DNA of 64,000 bases, taken from the NCBI GenBank assembly GCA_002794735.1, contig NBAZ01000041.1, positions 1-64,000 on the forward strand, given 5' to 3'. This document shows, in pieces, positions 11,901-24,740 of this stretch; position 1 is the stretch's first letter; every line of letters starts with the position of its first letter. The DNA is from Pyrrhoderma lamaoense (Eukaryota; Basidiomycota; Agaricomycetes; Hymenochaetales; Hymenochaetaceae). The notes beneath the pieces were generated by a model. That model ran no database searches. It saw nothing but the letters and a program-made list of their open reading frames with translations, and had not been told where the DNA came from. The position numbers and the translations under genes were made by a program.

Positions 11901-13112
11901 TTAAGCTTGGTGGCTGCAAAATCAAAGGTGGTGTGCGTAAAACAAATGTGACTTTTTGTCCTTCAACAAGTTCCATATCTGAGTATACTCCGAGTCCTAG
12001 ATGTCCCTTTTCGCTTAGATCAAGATAATTAAGTTGTATGTCTGGTGCGCGTATGTCATACTCTGACGCCTCCTCTGCAACAAAACGCAAATCTAGAGCA
12101 AGGCCCTCTGATTCAAATAGTACCTTCTGTTGCAATGTGTTTTCTGATCCACTGTCTGTTTGCGAAGTTCCCTGGGGAGAAGTTGGAGATTTGGGAGAGG
12201 TTACATCCGGTATACTGTCATCGGTGATGATGGAGGTTTTGTGTTTTGAACGAGCATAATTGAAAGCTGGACAACATTCCATCCGAACTGGAACCTTGCC
12301 GCGGATGACCTTGAGTATGATGAGTGAAGATTTTTATTCGAAGAGAATTGTATAATGTACCTCGACTCGTCTTATGAGCCAGAATAACAGTGACTTCTTG
12401 GCCTCGGGATCAGATTGACGGGGAAGGAAGTCTGGGTTTGACATGATTTAATTCATAGCTGATGCCTATTATCCGAAAGTATCTGTCTTACCAGTAACAG
12501 TGACGATTCCTTCTTCAGAAAGAAACCTGTTAATGTGAATCTTACTGAGAATTTATGAATTGATCTCCTTTTCTAAGCGACTCACTTAGTTTGTAAGACC
12601 TGTATCATAAGAAGAAGATTGTTTTAGCAGCGCTGTAGAAGATAACTACTAGCATACATTTGAATTGGGCATATACGCCTGTTTCGTAGTAAACGGAATT
12701 GTAGGTGTTATGGAGAAGTGGCCTCCCTGACAAAACACGATCTATGTCAGCTAGCTGAAGTGAGTCCATAATAATTTACCTTGTCCTTGTCCAATATTCG
12801 CGCGAAAATTGAAGGTGAGTCAAAGTTTGGGACGCAATAGCTCTCAACTTAGCGAGATCAGTTTCTTATAGGATCAGATTATGGATTCTAACGAACTTGA
12901 TCCGTCCATGCTGACCTACAGATTACCCAACCTGATGTCATTCCGCAATTCATTACTCTCCACTATGAATATATGCGCTCACCAATGCAGCTGTACGTAG
13001 GTTTCCGATTCTTCACCATATTTAGTGTTAGCAATACATTCGATGTACGGCATCAGAATACTTACAAAGCATGGTCCGCGATGGGTATATAGCCTCGTTC
13101 GGTCTTTGACAT
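8909..13112 (-). CDS. glycoside hydrolase family 15 (glucoamylase/trehalase-like)
   Basis: Starts at ATG 13112 ([15 protein letters not shown]) and ends at TAA 8909-8911. Conserved blocks appear in order after splicing: [40 protein letters not shown], a Trp/Tyr block, then [109 protein letters not shown] and [19 protein letters not shown]. These are typical of the intracellular GH15 group found in bacteria and fungi, which hydrolyses alpha-glucosides such as trehalose or oligosaccharides. I see no signal peptide, so a cytosolic role is likely. At least 17 introns are needed, and several exons are 9-15 nt. One junction near 10390-10470 I could not resolve. The gene otherwise looks intact. Confidence 0.92.
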
Positions 13113-14071
13113 GATATATGCGCTAGCAAAATGAAAGTTTTTCAGGTTATGTATCAAGTAACAAAGATAAGGTGGCAGTTCGATAAGAAAGTCGAGCGGG
13201 AATGTATATATCTCGAACACTATTTGCTTAGCAATATATGCACCCCAAGGAATGTTTGGATGGAAATAAAATCGCTACCTGCACGGTGATCGTGAGAAGC
13301 AATGACGTATGTATACTTACGTAATAGGTTGATTTGCATACAATTCTTGAATTCAATATCCGAAAGATTCGCGTTACTTGTACTAAGTCCAGGTCGAGGC
13401 AGAAATTATACATATGTACTCTACTATTCTCAATATTCTGGACACAAAATAAAGCTGTAAATAAGATATACAAATTAAATGCAAATAGGATGTCTTCCTA
13501 CGGCTAGACCACACTTGTGTAGCAAGCATGTACATGTACACGCTGAAGTCGATCTTGGCGCGAGTCACGGTTGAAGTGTATGACGGTTCACAACGCTTCG
13601 TTGGCAATCTTTTGAGTACCTGAACTGGGAGGTATCTTAAAGCTAACGATGTATCGAATGTGTAATACCTGCTGGAGGAGAAAGGGGATGGGCTGGAGGA
13701 TGCGAACCTAAGCGGGAAGTTGCGCTAGTCGGAACCAGAATGAGGTTGGACAAAAAACCTTGATAATGGAGATGTCAACCTCATAATACCAGTCCTGATA
13801 CGGTGGAAACCTTATAGCGGAGACTTGATTCAATGAAATTGATCCTTTTGAGTACTATCCGCCCCCCTAATATTCGGATAACGGTCAAGACTCAAGTTGA
13901 GCTTGCCGTGGTCCTAAATTAGGTATATTGGGCGGAGGACCGAACGAGTGGGGAGACGAGTGCAAAATGAAGGGAGGGACGAGTACGAGACGGGAACGAG
14001 CCGAGTGCGAGACGGAGGGAAGGGTGAGTGCAAAACGAGAGGCGAGGACGAGAACGGCCGGGTAACCTGTA
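13113..14071. other. intergenic, strand-asymmetric purine-rich stretch
   Basis: No gene seen. Bases 13940-14065 are G/A-rich on the + strand with many irregular copies of a GACGAG/GAGTGC-type motif. This block directly abuts the minisatellite that follows. Open frames here follow the repeat and have no splice support. Confidence 0.5.
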
Positions 14072-14275
14072 AACTTACCTTGGTTAGCGTACTTACCTAC
14101 CGTACTCACCTTCCATACTTACCTACCATACTTACCGTCTACACTTACCTTCTATACTTACCGTCTATACTTACCATCCATACCTACCATCCATACTTAC
14201 CTATCGTACTTACCATGTATACTTACCTACCGTACTTACCTTCCATAACCACCATACTTACCTCACTTACCTTGG
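14072..14275. repeat. minisatellite built on TACTTACC units
   Basis: About 200 bp made of 14-16 bp units, each containing ACTTACC followed by a variable spacer such as ATCCAT, GTCTAT or TACCGT. About fourteen units can be counted, with point variation. The first and last units both end in ACTTACCTTGG. Every unit contains GGTAAGT on the minus strand, which matches a 5' splice-site consensus. Confidence 0.85.
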
Positions 14276-14551
14276 ACCTACCCAAGTACGAACAGATAGT
14301 TAGCAAGCATAAAGAGAGATGAAGGGGTTGAGACTCACCAGGAGAGGAGGGTTCGGACAGGAGATGGTGGTAGAAGAAAAGTGAGATGGGTAGGAGGATG
14401 ATCGCGGTATTATATAGATATTTTAAATTGAGGCTGGCTTGTCACGAGATTTGATATCATCCTTCCAGCCCTCTTGCAGAACCGACTTTAATCTAATTCG
14501 ATGGGACATATCCGTTTTTAGATATATATCAGTCAGATTTCTACTCTCTCT

Positions 14552-15142
14552 TTATATATTCGGCGGCCTCTGAAGAAGTTTGATAAAACTACTTCCACCC
14601 AGATTGGATATAGAATCCTCTAAGACACATCTGCTTATCGCTTTTGAAAGTTTTTCGACTCGAGGACAACCATGACACACGTATTCCTTATGATGCACAC
14701 GCGATAGGATGTAGCGAGGGAGTAACTTTATAAGTCTATAACGCTTACCACTCAAAGTCTTATTGTGTAAGCATATCTTCAACTGATGATATGGTAATCC
14801 TCATATCAGTAGATTGATATTTGTTCATTGATAATCATTTGGTAAAAGCAAAGTACAATCAGATTAGATTTTCGTCATTTTCGTTAGTTTTCTATACATG
14901 TAAAAATTGTGCAAGGGAGGTCTCTCTAATAGTTATGCATGTACGTGCAGCATACCTCACCTAGGGAGGGTATAACTAGGTCTTATTCCGCTCCTATCTG
15001 CTGTGCTATACTGAGAGGTTGTAGTCGAGCTAGCCTTTGTGACTGGCTTCACCTCCGACTTTGAAGATGGGTGTGAACCACCTGCGGGCTTTTCTCCCTT
15101 GTTTTGAGTGTTAGTTGTATCCTTCTTGGGTTGACCTGACAT
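14552..15142 (-). CDS. small hypothetical protein, two exons
   Basis: Exon 1 starts at ATG 15142 and encodes a hydrophilic MSGQPKKDTTNTQNKG-type peptide of about 60 residues, ending at a GTGAGG donor near 14970. A downstream open stretch to the stop at 14552 reads YRLIKLLPRYILSRVHHKEY, then CHGCPRVEKLSKAISRC and SISNLGGSSFIKLLQ, with protein-like composition. The acceptor is unclear; one after CTTTGAG near 14760 keeps the frame. No family recognised and no signal peptide seen. It could be two unrelated fragments. Confidence 0.35.
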
Positions 15143-15412
15143 TTTGATTTCTTTTTGTCTACTGAACCCTACCTTCTCTCCCCCCTTTTATATTTGAGAA
15201 TCAGCATGTCACACTCTCTACGTAATACACAGGTATACAGTCTTTTTACACTCTAAAACAATATTTTGCTGCACAGTTTCATCGCTGGAAGCCTATATTG
15301 CGTACCCGTTGACTGTATACTTGCTGTATGTAGTCGTTTCTGACGAAAATCAGTTCTTCCGAACATTTTGCTATGCAAAGTTATGAATAATATCACGATA
15401 AATGATCCAAGT

Positions 15413-15712
15413 CTACAGTTTGGTGTGTGTTCGCAAAGTTAGATGACGCATTATCAGATAAAAGTCCGTAATCTTATCCGGAACAATCCTTATCAAGACG
15501 TTAGTGCCAAGCATTACTCACAAGTTCCAATCACGCCTATGCCTGGTTAAGAGGATTGCGACGAGACAAATTTGATACATGTGGCTTGCGCAAATAAGGG
15601 TAAACAGAAGGGCAAATTTTGGGTGTAGAGTGAGGGTGATGCATTTGTTTTCAGTCTCCCATAGTTTTGCTACGGATTGACCTTGATCATTACTGAGCTG
15701 AACCGAAGCCAT
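15413..15712 (-). CDS. small hypothetical protein with one hydrophobic segment
   Basis: ATG at 15712 opens MASVQLSNDQGQSVAKLW, followed by a hydrophobic segment around KFALLFTLICASHMYQICLV that could cross a membrane, then RRDWN. A GTGAGT donor at 15521 and a TAAG acceptor at 15489 would remove a 33-nt intron with a CACTAAC branch-like site and continue IVPDKITDFYLIMRHL to a TAG at 15413-15415. The intron is short even for this genome. No family recognised. A chance open frame remains possible. Confidence 0.3.
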
Positions 15713-15939
15713 TCATCGGCCAGTTGACACTTTACTATCACATAAATAAATATCTTTAACTCCTTTAGTCGCCTGTACCAGTGAACTTTTTTGCTTAGAG
15801 GTGACCTAGCGTATGTAATAATCTTTAAATAGGTGATTATCGAAAAGGTATATTATATCACATCTAAATATTCATACACTGAGTAGGGATATACTTAACA
15901 TTCAATTATTCATGTAATAAGTTATGTAAATTCGTGTGG

Positions 15940-18057
15940 TCATGCAGTTTCGAATATGGCTTTCAGGTATTTCTCCACGCCTGAAATATCAGTGGAAAAC
16001 GAGCCAATCATTCCATCAGGACGAACAATAACGAAAGTTGGCCCTTCCCCAGTGATTCCGTATCCCGTAAAGGCGTGGCCATCAGTGTCCTTGATAACGA
16101 AACTTGGATAGGAATCGAGTGAGCCCGTAACCTCTGACTTTGCCGGCAGGATAACAGCAGTTTGAATTAGCTCGTCACCTATCTTATTTATTAATTCAAG
16201 CGAAGGCTTCTTCTCTGCAAATTGCGAAGCTGAGCAAAAGATGAGGATAGTATGCAGCGATGGATTGAAGAAGTCGAAAAAGCGGGAGACAGGGGCGCTG
16301 CCTCCTTTCAGCTGTGTAAGCCCAGGTGCATCTGGCGCACGATCTCCAGCACGTAACTCGTGTCCCTCAGCCCCATAAGCACCAACCGCCGACTGCTCAT
16401 TACGAGGAAATCGTTCCTCAAACACGATAGGACTCCATCGGTAGTTCACATCAAGTTGGAACAGCCTTCTATCCCGGAAATACGGAGATTCTTTATCGGA
16501 GGTCTCTTTAGGTATTATGTCCTTTCCTGATGTAAGATTGTAGAATGTTCTCTTGTAAAGATCTGTTGTAATCTGAAGCATTTCAGAAATGACAGGAATC
16601 CTCTCAGCTTCATAGGTATCAAGGAGAGAAGGGGAAGAATGCCCTTTCAAGACGAGTGCAAGTTTCCATCCAAGATTGAACTATTTCATAAGATTATTAT
16701 GCGAATGAAAGTTTATAGCTGATATTTTTACGTACAGCATCTTGGACACTTGAGTTTAGACCTTGACCACCAGTTGGAGAATGGGTGTGTGCTGCATCTG
16801 GAGGATCAATGAGTAAAAATGTCTTCAGACTTTCATGATATCACTCACCTCCCATAAGAAAGACATTTCCGAGTTTGAAATGGGAGGCGATTCGCAAATT
16901 TGGACTGGAAAGAATATTAATAAAGACAAAAACTCAATGAATTATACTTACCGCCACAAAGCTTTCCATTTGATACGCTTGATGACAAATTCTGGTCGAC
17001 CAGTGAGCCTAGTTAATTCAGATTGTATTAACTCAGGACTCTCGTCCTCCAAGAGTTGTTCGGCAGGGTTTACAATTAACACCTGAAACATGTTTGGAGT
17101 TCCAGTTGTTCGTAAAGCAGCACTACATATAAGTTGTCAATTTGTGCGTTGTAATAAGTAGATAAACACACACCCTGGCAACCCTTCTTTTTGAAACATA
17201 AAGAGATCCTGAGACAGAGCAGTCAGTTTTTAGGTATATGAGAGTGCTGCTGCTGCTCACACTTCCTGCACCAACTCCCACTCCTTCAATTTCCGCATCA
17301 ACGATATACATTTTCGTATCCTTATCAGTGTTACCAACGAAGTCGACTCCCATCAGTTTGCGAACAGTACCTTTGTTTTCTTAGCTTTTGTGTTGTAAGA
17401 AAATAGAAAGTGAAAAACATACTTTTGCCTCCATCTGCTCCTATGAGATACTTGAACTCCGTTGTCTCTTTTATTTCTTTCCCATCTACAACTTTAACTA
17501 TCTCAGCAGTCACGCTATCCTCATTCTGAGTATAGCCAACGAGGGTAGAGCCAAGTTCAACTGTCCCGCCCAGTTTCTCCAATTGTGCGCGCATAATCGC
17601 TTGATGGCGAAATTGGCCAAGCATCCTGGGTTTTGTCTAGTACAAGTATTTGTCTAAATTATCTGTAATGAAATATTTAGCTAGTTACTAACCATCGGAA
17701 AAGCGGGTGTAGGCTCGACATCTTCTGCCATCCTGCTAGTGCGCAGAAGTTGACGTGGATTCGATCTATCGAAGAAGTGCAAAGTGGTCGGAGGACATCC
17801 GGCGCTGAAAACTTCTTCGTCGAATCCCAAGAAGTGTTCTATCTCGAATGTACGAGGCTATATACATGAATAAGTAAAATACTAAAGGATAGTTTAGAGC
17901 AAGTTTAAGTTACCATGATACCTGCACCACGTTCACCAGAATGATGTTGTGCATCTTTCTCAATTATACGAGCTGGGACACCGTTTTTAAACAAGGAAAG
18001 CGCCAATACAAGTCCAGCTGGACCGGATCCAACAATCAACACCTGGGGTTGGGACAT
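15940..18057 (-). CDS. phenol 2-monooxygenase-like FAD-dependent hydroxylase
   Basis: ATG at 18057 gives MSQPQVLIVGSGPAGLVLAL, the FAD dinucleotide motif, in a first exon of 144 nt (18057-17914). Later exons carry FDRSNPRQLLRTSR, the DG motif KYLIGADGGKS (~17440), GNVFLMG then DAAHTHSPTGGQGLNSS (GD motif, interrupted by an intron near 16800-16845), and the C-terminal thioredoxin-fold dimerisation domain of phenol hydroxylases (GHELRAGDRAPDAPGL, then FFNPSLHTILIF and GPTFVIVRPDGMIGS). Enzymes of this family ortho-hydroxylate phenols with NADPH and O2. All core motifs are present and exons join in frame where checked, so it is probably functional; the real substrate cannot be read from sequence. 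No secretion signal. Confidence 0.9.
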
Positions 18058-19352
18058 TGAGAGATATAAGCGATGTTGTCAATGGTATTTTTATTGCATA
18101 AATTCGCTCTCATCTTGTCTCTTTTATATGATTTCATGATTTCGAATTAGACGCAATACAACCTGAATGACCAAAAATTCTGACAAGAAACAACTCCAAA
18201 TCCGAATTCAACGGCGTCTGCCGATGGGACTCGTCAAGACTACATAATCTTGATTTGGTAATTCATATCATACGCGTAGTCGACGAATATCATATGAGCT
18301 CAAAAGGACAGTATTGATTTATATTTACCCCTTTTTCTCACGTTTATATGTTATTGCTATTTTTAATCGTGAGGACCGGAAAGAGTTTACGAGCATCATA
18401 AGTATGATTGTTAAACTCTCGGCTTTGAAATCCCGGTGCTGGTTATAGACATCCTTTAGCTTGTAGCAATGATTTTAAAGAAAAAAAAATGGGTTCATGT
18501 AAGATGCGACTATAAAAAGCTAAATACCCTATTATATAGGCCAGAATACTAGTGCGCTGAATCTTGATATCTTCTGGAAGTAGCCTCGGCAATGAAAATA
18601 ACTCTACAATTTTTTTCACACAATTTAATACCGTACGAAATTCAATTAAAAGTCTTGTTCGTTATAGGACAGCTTATATCTATTATAGCAGCCAATCTTA
18701 TCGAAGACTGATCGAAGTAGGGTCACTAGTTCAAAGGTACAAATGAGTCCACCTCCTTTAGTTTCATCAAGATTATGTTTTAGATGTACGCTTCTAGATC
18801 GTCATATATGCGTATGTTCCTTTATACGATTGGGAAGAATAAGCAGTGATTCTTTGTCTTAATCCCAAAGTGAGATTGATCTGATCTTAACGGAAAAAAA
18901 CAAACGTGAACAGGAGACTTGAGAAGAACTTGGGGAATTAGGAACTAGAGCTACATTTCCATATACTGATAAAGACATACAAAATTCTATACGAAGTACC
19001 CGAAAATCAGACGCAGCGATAGAAAGCACGAGTGAGTTCTTATACATGATATAACCAATGAACCAAAGGAGGAGGATAAGTAAAGGAATAGAATAAAGCG
19101 AAGTATCCATTAAAAAACTGCGGGGAAAATGAAGGAACGAGGGAAAAAGAGACTTGTAAGGATGATCATCAGTACTAGCGCGGGAAAGGGACATTTAAAT
19201 GGAAGAGGTGAAGTGAATAGATTGCCATTGAAAGTAAAAATATCAAGGAAGGGAAAGAATCTCGGATTTCGGAGACACGGGAAATTAGAAAGCATGAGTT
19301 TAATTAAACACGTGGAGAGTCCTGAGAATTTGAGTACAACCAAGCTACTTAG
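18058..19352. other. intergenic; upstream region of the hydroxylase gene
   Basis: AT-rich, with no recognisable gene. An open frame at 19129-19479 (+) lies antisense over the 3' exon of the next gene and is Lys/Arg-biased, as expected of a shadow. Confidence 0.5.
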
Positions 19353-20872
19353 TCAATTACTCTGTACTTCCCTCCAGAGACGATCGATAAGACTTCGCCC
19401 TTGCTTCGATCCTTCGTCTTCCCTACTGTTGCAAACAACACAAAAACCATTTACAACTTTTATCTCGGTGCGATCGTAATCTTGTACAAACACGAAATGC
19501 TTTATCGAAGGACAGTACAGCCTGATTTCGTTTGCGATTGCACGTAATGCCCGTGGAGTTCTTGGTGCCGGGTCCCAGTCGGAGAGTTCCAGTTCCACAG
19601 CGTATAATGCGCGTAACCGTCTAAGCATGCCATAGAAACGGAGCCTCTACAAACGCAATTCGTATATAGGGTAGTTTTTTTATAGAAATAGACATCGAAA
19701 GAAAGGTAGTTTAAAAGGAATTGGTATTCATCGGATAAATCGCGGCATAAAGGATTTAAATTGAATCAAAAGTAGAGTGGAAGTGGTGAAACATGTAAGA
19801 TGGATTAAGCATTTGAACACTTAGAGGAAAGGCTCACTTGAAATCCAACAGGTAGCACTAGTGTTCCAAAATATCTCAGGTTGGGAGCGATGTTCACAAC
19901 TTCCCTGAGAACGGTCATAGAAAATTCTTCTTCATATGAAGCATCTGCCAAATCCAAGCTCTTTATACTATCCGAGGAAGACTTCGCTAGCGCCGTACAA
20001 AGTTGTTCTAGCTCTATAATCTTTCCGGGAACATCCTCGTGTGAAAAGCAAGTCTTGATTCGAGAAACAGGCCTATTTGGAACTAGTTTTGAGATAGCTT
20101 CAATAAAAGCGCATTCAAGAGTTGAAAGAGCGGGAAGTGAGCCATGTCTCAGATCTCCCGGAATCTCGGTTCTTCCTTCTTCAAACTCTTTCGTTTCTTC
20201 ACCTATCAGTTCCCCGATGTTATCTACCAAAGGTGACCTATAATCTGCAAGGTACAGATCTTCGATTTCCTCCTGTTCATTCAGAAACTTCACTAGGTCT
20301 GCGTCCCAGGTAAAATCTGAATGAAACGTTTTAAGCCTATACCTATTCTTAATGCCCCCTGAATCAACCATAGTACGTCCTCGATTTTCATGCCCCCCAA
20401 GGACCCATGCGTACTTCGAATCACCACTGTCGATATAAATATATAGATGCCGGAGTCTTCTAAGACTACCTAGGGCTATCGCAACGGTGGGCCAGAAATC
20501 TCCAGATTCTTCGGTACCTTGACTGGAGACACTGGACTGAAAATCGTCATTATCGTTGCTACTGACATTAATATCCTCGGCATTTTCTATGGTTTCTGCG
20601 CTAGAACGAAAGCTTTTGACTCGAGAAGTAGCATGAATAGTGAGCGACAACACTAATTCTCCAAGGTGGCGACGTTCAATTATTGTTTTACAAGCGTGTA
20701 ATATTCTCTTCGGGCTATCCAATACCATGTTTTCGTACAATGCTCGTTCTGCTACGCGTTTAAATGTTTTGGAAGTGAGTAACAGCACAAGTAGGTCAGA
20801 GAGACGGGTCTCAGAATCGGAATTATTGATATAATGGACTATGAGATGGTATGCCTCGAAGGAGAGTTCCAT
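19353..20872 (-). CDS. F-box-like protein
   Basis: The first ATG in frame is at 20872 (MELSFEAYHLIVHYI). The N-terminus follows the pattern common in basidiomycete F-box-like proteins: a helix, then LSDLLVLLLTSKTFKRVAERALYEN, then LVLSLTI and HLYIYIDSGDSKY-type Leu-rich segments. Exon 1 ends at a GTGAGC donor (FQ, about 19839); exon 2 begins at 19646 (RLRFYGMLRRLRALYAVEL) and ends at 19353. Such proteins usually recruit substrates to SCF ubiquitin ligases, and basidiomycetes have hundreds. The F-box itself is weak by eye, so the family is inferred from overall layout. Confidence 0.6.
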
Positions 20873-22714
20873 CCAGATCGACACAAAGCATAACGCTACA
20901 GCAGTAGCTGAGGAAACAGTTTGGAATGCGTCAGATAGAATAGAGATTTGAGCTTTTTGTGAATGGGAAGAGATCGAATTTAAAAAGACAGACAGGGAGC
21001 TAGAATCATGGAGTTCAGAACTGGGTTAGGGAACTTTCAAGTTTAAAAACGCCAAAATACCCACTACAATGAGTTGAGACCGAGGAACTATGGAGTATGG
21101 ACTCTATTGACGGAGATGACAAACAAATGATGCAAATAAATAATGCAAGTAAAAAAAAGGTGAAAAAGGGCAAGAAATGAATTGGCGGATGGAAGGAGCG
21201 GCGAGCCGGGATGTTCTCGGCAAACTGAGGGAGAAATAGGGAAAAAAGACCGTGTGCAGAACGAGAGTCAGCCAGTAACGAGCTCTATGTAGCAGTTATC
21301 CTTTAGGTGGAAAAGTGTACACACATACAAGTAAAAGAACACGACATTAATCAGCACAAAATCACCAGTAAAGATTATTTTACTCACATTAAGAAAAAAG
21401 AGGTGTTTTAGGAGCAAAGGAGCAAAAGAGGACAAGTTCATGGGGGAATCTTTCTCAAACTGGCTTTATATATTAATACCCCTTCAAAGGTCCAATTAAC
21501 GAGCGATCATGAGACTTCCTCCTGCGCCCGGCGATCTGTAACTCCATCTAGATAACATATAATATAGCTCTTCTGTCGTTACCTACACTTCAGTAGATAG
21601 GAGGCTAAGCTCTTGTTACCCAGGAAAATTAAATGTAAAGAACCCCCAGAGTTAAAGTGAGATTTTAATATTTACAAACCTTCTCCCCACGTGAGCGAGG
21701 TCGAGCCCAAAGTTACCCCTGGTAACGCAATCCCGGAAACTTTATAGATGAAATGAAAAGTAGCGGATCATTTTATGCCATTCGTTTAAGGCGTAGGAGT
21801 AGATAGAGGGTAGAGATGAGGGGTAGTACAGAAGATTGCCTTAGGAGAGCTGAATCCACTGACTGGATAACCAGGGTCTGCCATATGATTACATTAATTT
21901 CCACTTGCAGTTAAACTATTTTTCGAGATAAACCAAAAAACTCACCAGTAGCAATGATAAAATGCCTCTCCTTCAATAACCCACTTTTATATGCGTGATT
22001 GTCAAAGAAACTGAGAATCATGAAATAATGTTATCTCCCTCGGACGCAAAGATTTGGCAAATACCAGTACGATACCAGAAGAACACATTACTACCATGTT
22101 TCATATTTCACTATAGCATTGTTGTCCCTTTCTCACATGTATTATTTCATCGCGACGGTCACTCACCGGGCAAGCCGAGCTTATGCAGATAAAAGAGAAT
22201 ATTAAACAGTAACTTCTTGTTGTCACCATCCCTAAGGTCTGTCTGAGTCACTACAAGGTCTTTATAGACAATATTATGTAATACATCGTTGTATAATAAC
22301 TGTTATGTAAATGATTTTACTCCCATGTTCAGAGTAGCTCTGTATCTCTAGTACCTTCAAATTTTTTGTATTATTACCAAGTACTGAATAAGCCAAGGTA
22401 AATCCTTGGGAGTACGCTAATCTCTAATAGTTGAAAGTAGAAAAAGACACGCCATCTCTTGTAAGCATGTTTTAAGAAATTTATAGCCCTAACTTCAGAA
22501 GCCCATAGATGATATTAGCTGCGATTGATAATATATACGAGTTCCAATAGTTAGCACATAATGAAAAACCACTAAAATCAGTATCTGATGCACAAAGTAT
22601 GTATTGTTGCTCGAATATCGACCGTACTGATTCAAAGTATACTTGGCCTCCTATAACTAGAAATAGGGAAGATGGAGTAAAAGGTTTAAACTGATCACGA
22701 AATACTTACATTGA
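20873..22714. other. intergenic
   Basis: AT-rich spacer with no supported gene; it includes the promoter side of the F-box-like gene. The open frame at 21995-22192 has no homology or splice support. Confidence 0.45.
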
Positions 22715-22915
22715 AAGCCCATGCTTTCTATCAACTACAGCCTCAACGTTCCAACGTGACCATTTTCCAGGAAATAATCTACTTCTCAATACATCATAAT
22801 ATTCCAGCACGATACATATAGTAATAACTCAAAGTCAAATTGTTCAGTATGGTCAAGTCGCAGTGTCGCAAATAAGGGGCGGCGAGTGACATCAATTGTC
22901 ATGTGATCGACCCTG
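22715..22915 (-). pseudogene. FunK1 kinase relic, internally deleted
   Basis: The block near 22740-22855 aligns by eye with the FunK1 copies: TCAACGTTCCAA followed by a TGACCATTTT-like segment, then CCAGCAC and ACTCAAAGTCAAATTGTTCA, matching the paralogues' RFDFESLFYVMYWISM region on the minus strand. Only about 30 bp later, 22883-22909 matches the SDHMTMDV end of the N-terminal module of the copy at 34488-36967. In intact copies these parts are more than 1 kb apart, so most of the gene is missing. This is a decayed fragment with no coding capacity. Confidence 0.65.
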
Positions 22916-23030
22916 AATTCGTTTCAAAATATTGATCTGACTCATGATAAATCTCCTTTTGATATAATTATATTGACTTTCTAACTATCATTCTTCTGGC
23001 TCGAACCAAGCCGGAAAGTAAATCAAAACT

Positions 23031-24740
23031 ATGAAAGAAACGTTTTTGGATGCAAGTACGTCTGTAACACCCTGAAGGCATCACCTAACACGGTATCTGA
23101 TTAATCTACTTGGCACTTGCCGTGACATGCTTCCCCCGCTCAATTTCCACCTGTATATGTCATGTCGTTTCCTTCTTCATTCGTTGCACGTCCTACATAA
23201 GATTTCCCCCGCACATCTGATGGGAGAGTATATCATCTAGGCTTACGATCCGGAGAGATTGCTAATCGCATTGTGCGTTTCTTATCTTCACGCTACTTCC
23301 TATTGCACTCATTAAATCTTCACATTGTATTCCATTTGAAGCTCACAGTAGGGTCTCCTTCTAGAGCCGAATCCATCTCTCTTCTGCTTGATGAATCGAC
23401 CTCTACATCGGGTAGTGGTTCACGAAACCTATTTAAACTATCTTCAGAGAGGGGGTTTCTAACAATAACAGGGCATTTTAAAGGTGTACCTGTCAGCGTC
23501 GTAAGCATTGGTATGGGATACCCAAATATGGACTTCTTCGTACGTGAAGTAAGGGAGTGTGTACTTGGCGAGTTAGCCATCATCAGGTATACATAACCCA
23601 CTCTATTAGGTATGCATCATACATAGACTTATGCTGCATAGATTAGGATCATGTGGTGGACTGACAGAGGATCTTCCTGTGGGTTCGATTGTTATACCCG
23701 CCGGATCAGTTTCAATCAGAAGAAACTATGATTATGACTTCACTCAAATTTCCTCGGCAGGTCCTGGTAGCTTAGAAGCTTATCAGATCTCAAATCCGGT
23801 CTGTACTATAACCTGTAACGTACAGTGTGCAAGGACTGACTCAGCCATACTACCAACAAATGTGATAGGATAGGCCTCAGCAGATTCAAGACTATGTTCC
23901 ATTGTATGATTAACCTTGCATCAACGAGTACATAACTTTTAATGTCAATAAACCCAAATAGCTAACAGACAAGTTAAAAAACGCTCCTTCACCAAAGCCA
24001 GACGTACAAATAGTCTCAGGGACTATTAATGCAAGCGCTGATAGGTCCGTGATTCATTTGTGCATATATAACTCCTATTTCATCATCAAATAAGCTTTTA
24101 TTCGTCTCAAGGCCGTCAAACGTCCTTTCCAGATCACAATGAGACACTCATTGATAATCTCATTGCAAAGGTACCAAATGTCGCAACACTTGAGGTAAAG
24201 CTTCCATTAAAACCAGAAACATATCTATGTTATTATCTCTAAATGCTCAGTCACCCCTCACTAGATGGAGACTTTCCACCTTCTGCATCTAGCTGCGTCT
24301 TGGCGCCCTAAACTTCCTAAGGAGAAGGAACTACACAAACTAATAGTTCCTCCTACTAAACTACCCGTCGAACCCCGCATTGAAGCTTCCCCGTCTGTAT
24401 CATCCCCCTCCCCCAAAAGAGTCAGCACACTTGCCCAGCAATCAGGAAAGTTACACAAACGAACAGGGCCCTAGAATCAGAGCTGCTGCTGCACAGATGA
24501 TATTCGCCAATAGGAGGACCGGAGACTTCATCTCTCCTGAAGTAGTTGGTGGACTGGAGGCATGGAGTGGCCGTCTGGTCCTCGATGCATTGTGCTCTTT
24601 CGCCATCCCAGAAGAGGTGTGTACGCCCACTCTCTCCTTTTATTATCATATTAATAGTAATCTACAATTAACTGATTTGTTTTAAATTTGTCTAGTTCTT
24701 GCATCCCGAAAGCGGGAGCATATGGGATACAAGCAGTTAG
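23031..24740 (+). CDS. uridine phosphorylase (PNP/UDP phosphorylase family)
   Basis: Exon 1 starts at ATG 23031 (MKETFLDA) and ends at 23055; the intron 23056-23201 rejoins as NFPRTSDGRVYHLGLRSGE. Further exons: 23202-23272, 23342-23586, 23642 onward, and a last one ending at TAG 24738-24740. Family blocks appear in order: ILTVGSPSRAES, GMGYPNMDFFVREVREC, RLGSCGGLTEDLPVGSIVIP, NYDYDF, then SSQGRQTSFPDHNETLI, TLEMETFHLLHLAASW and IRAAAAQMIFANR. The enzyme converts uridine and phosphate to uracil and ribose-1-phosphate in pyrimidine salvage, in the cytosol. All joins tested keep frame if an intron at 24393-24438 is removed. One short exon between about 23800 and 23960 is uncertain. Gene looks intact. 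Confidence 0.92.

Noticed and set aside
14072..14275. Regular spacing that might suggest a CRISPR array
   Set aside because: Units are 14-16 bp with short degenerate spacers, and the genome is eukaryotic; this is a minisatellite.
19129..19479. 116-codon Lys/Arg-rich open frame (+)
   Set aside because: Antisense to the 3' exon of the F-box-like gene; composition explained by that gene.
15940..23030. A secondary-metabolite or aromatic-degradation cluster around the two FAD hydroxylases
   Set aside because: The two flavoproteins are separated by a GH15 gene and flanked by F-box and salvage genes; no transporter, P450 or synthase is present.
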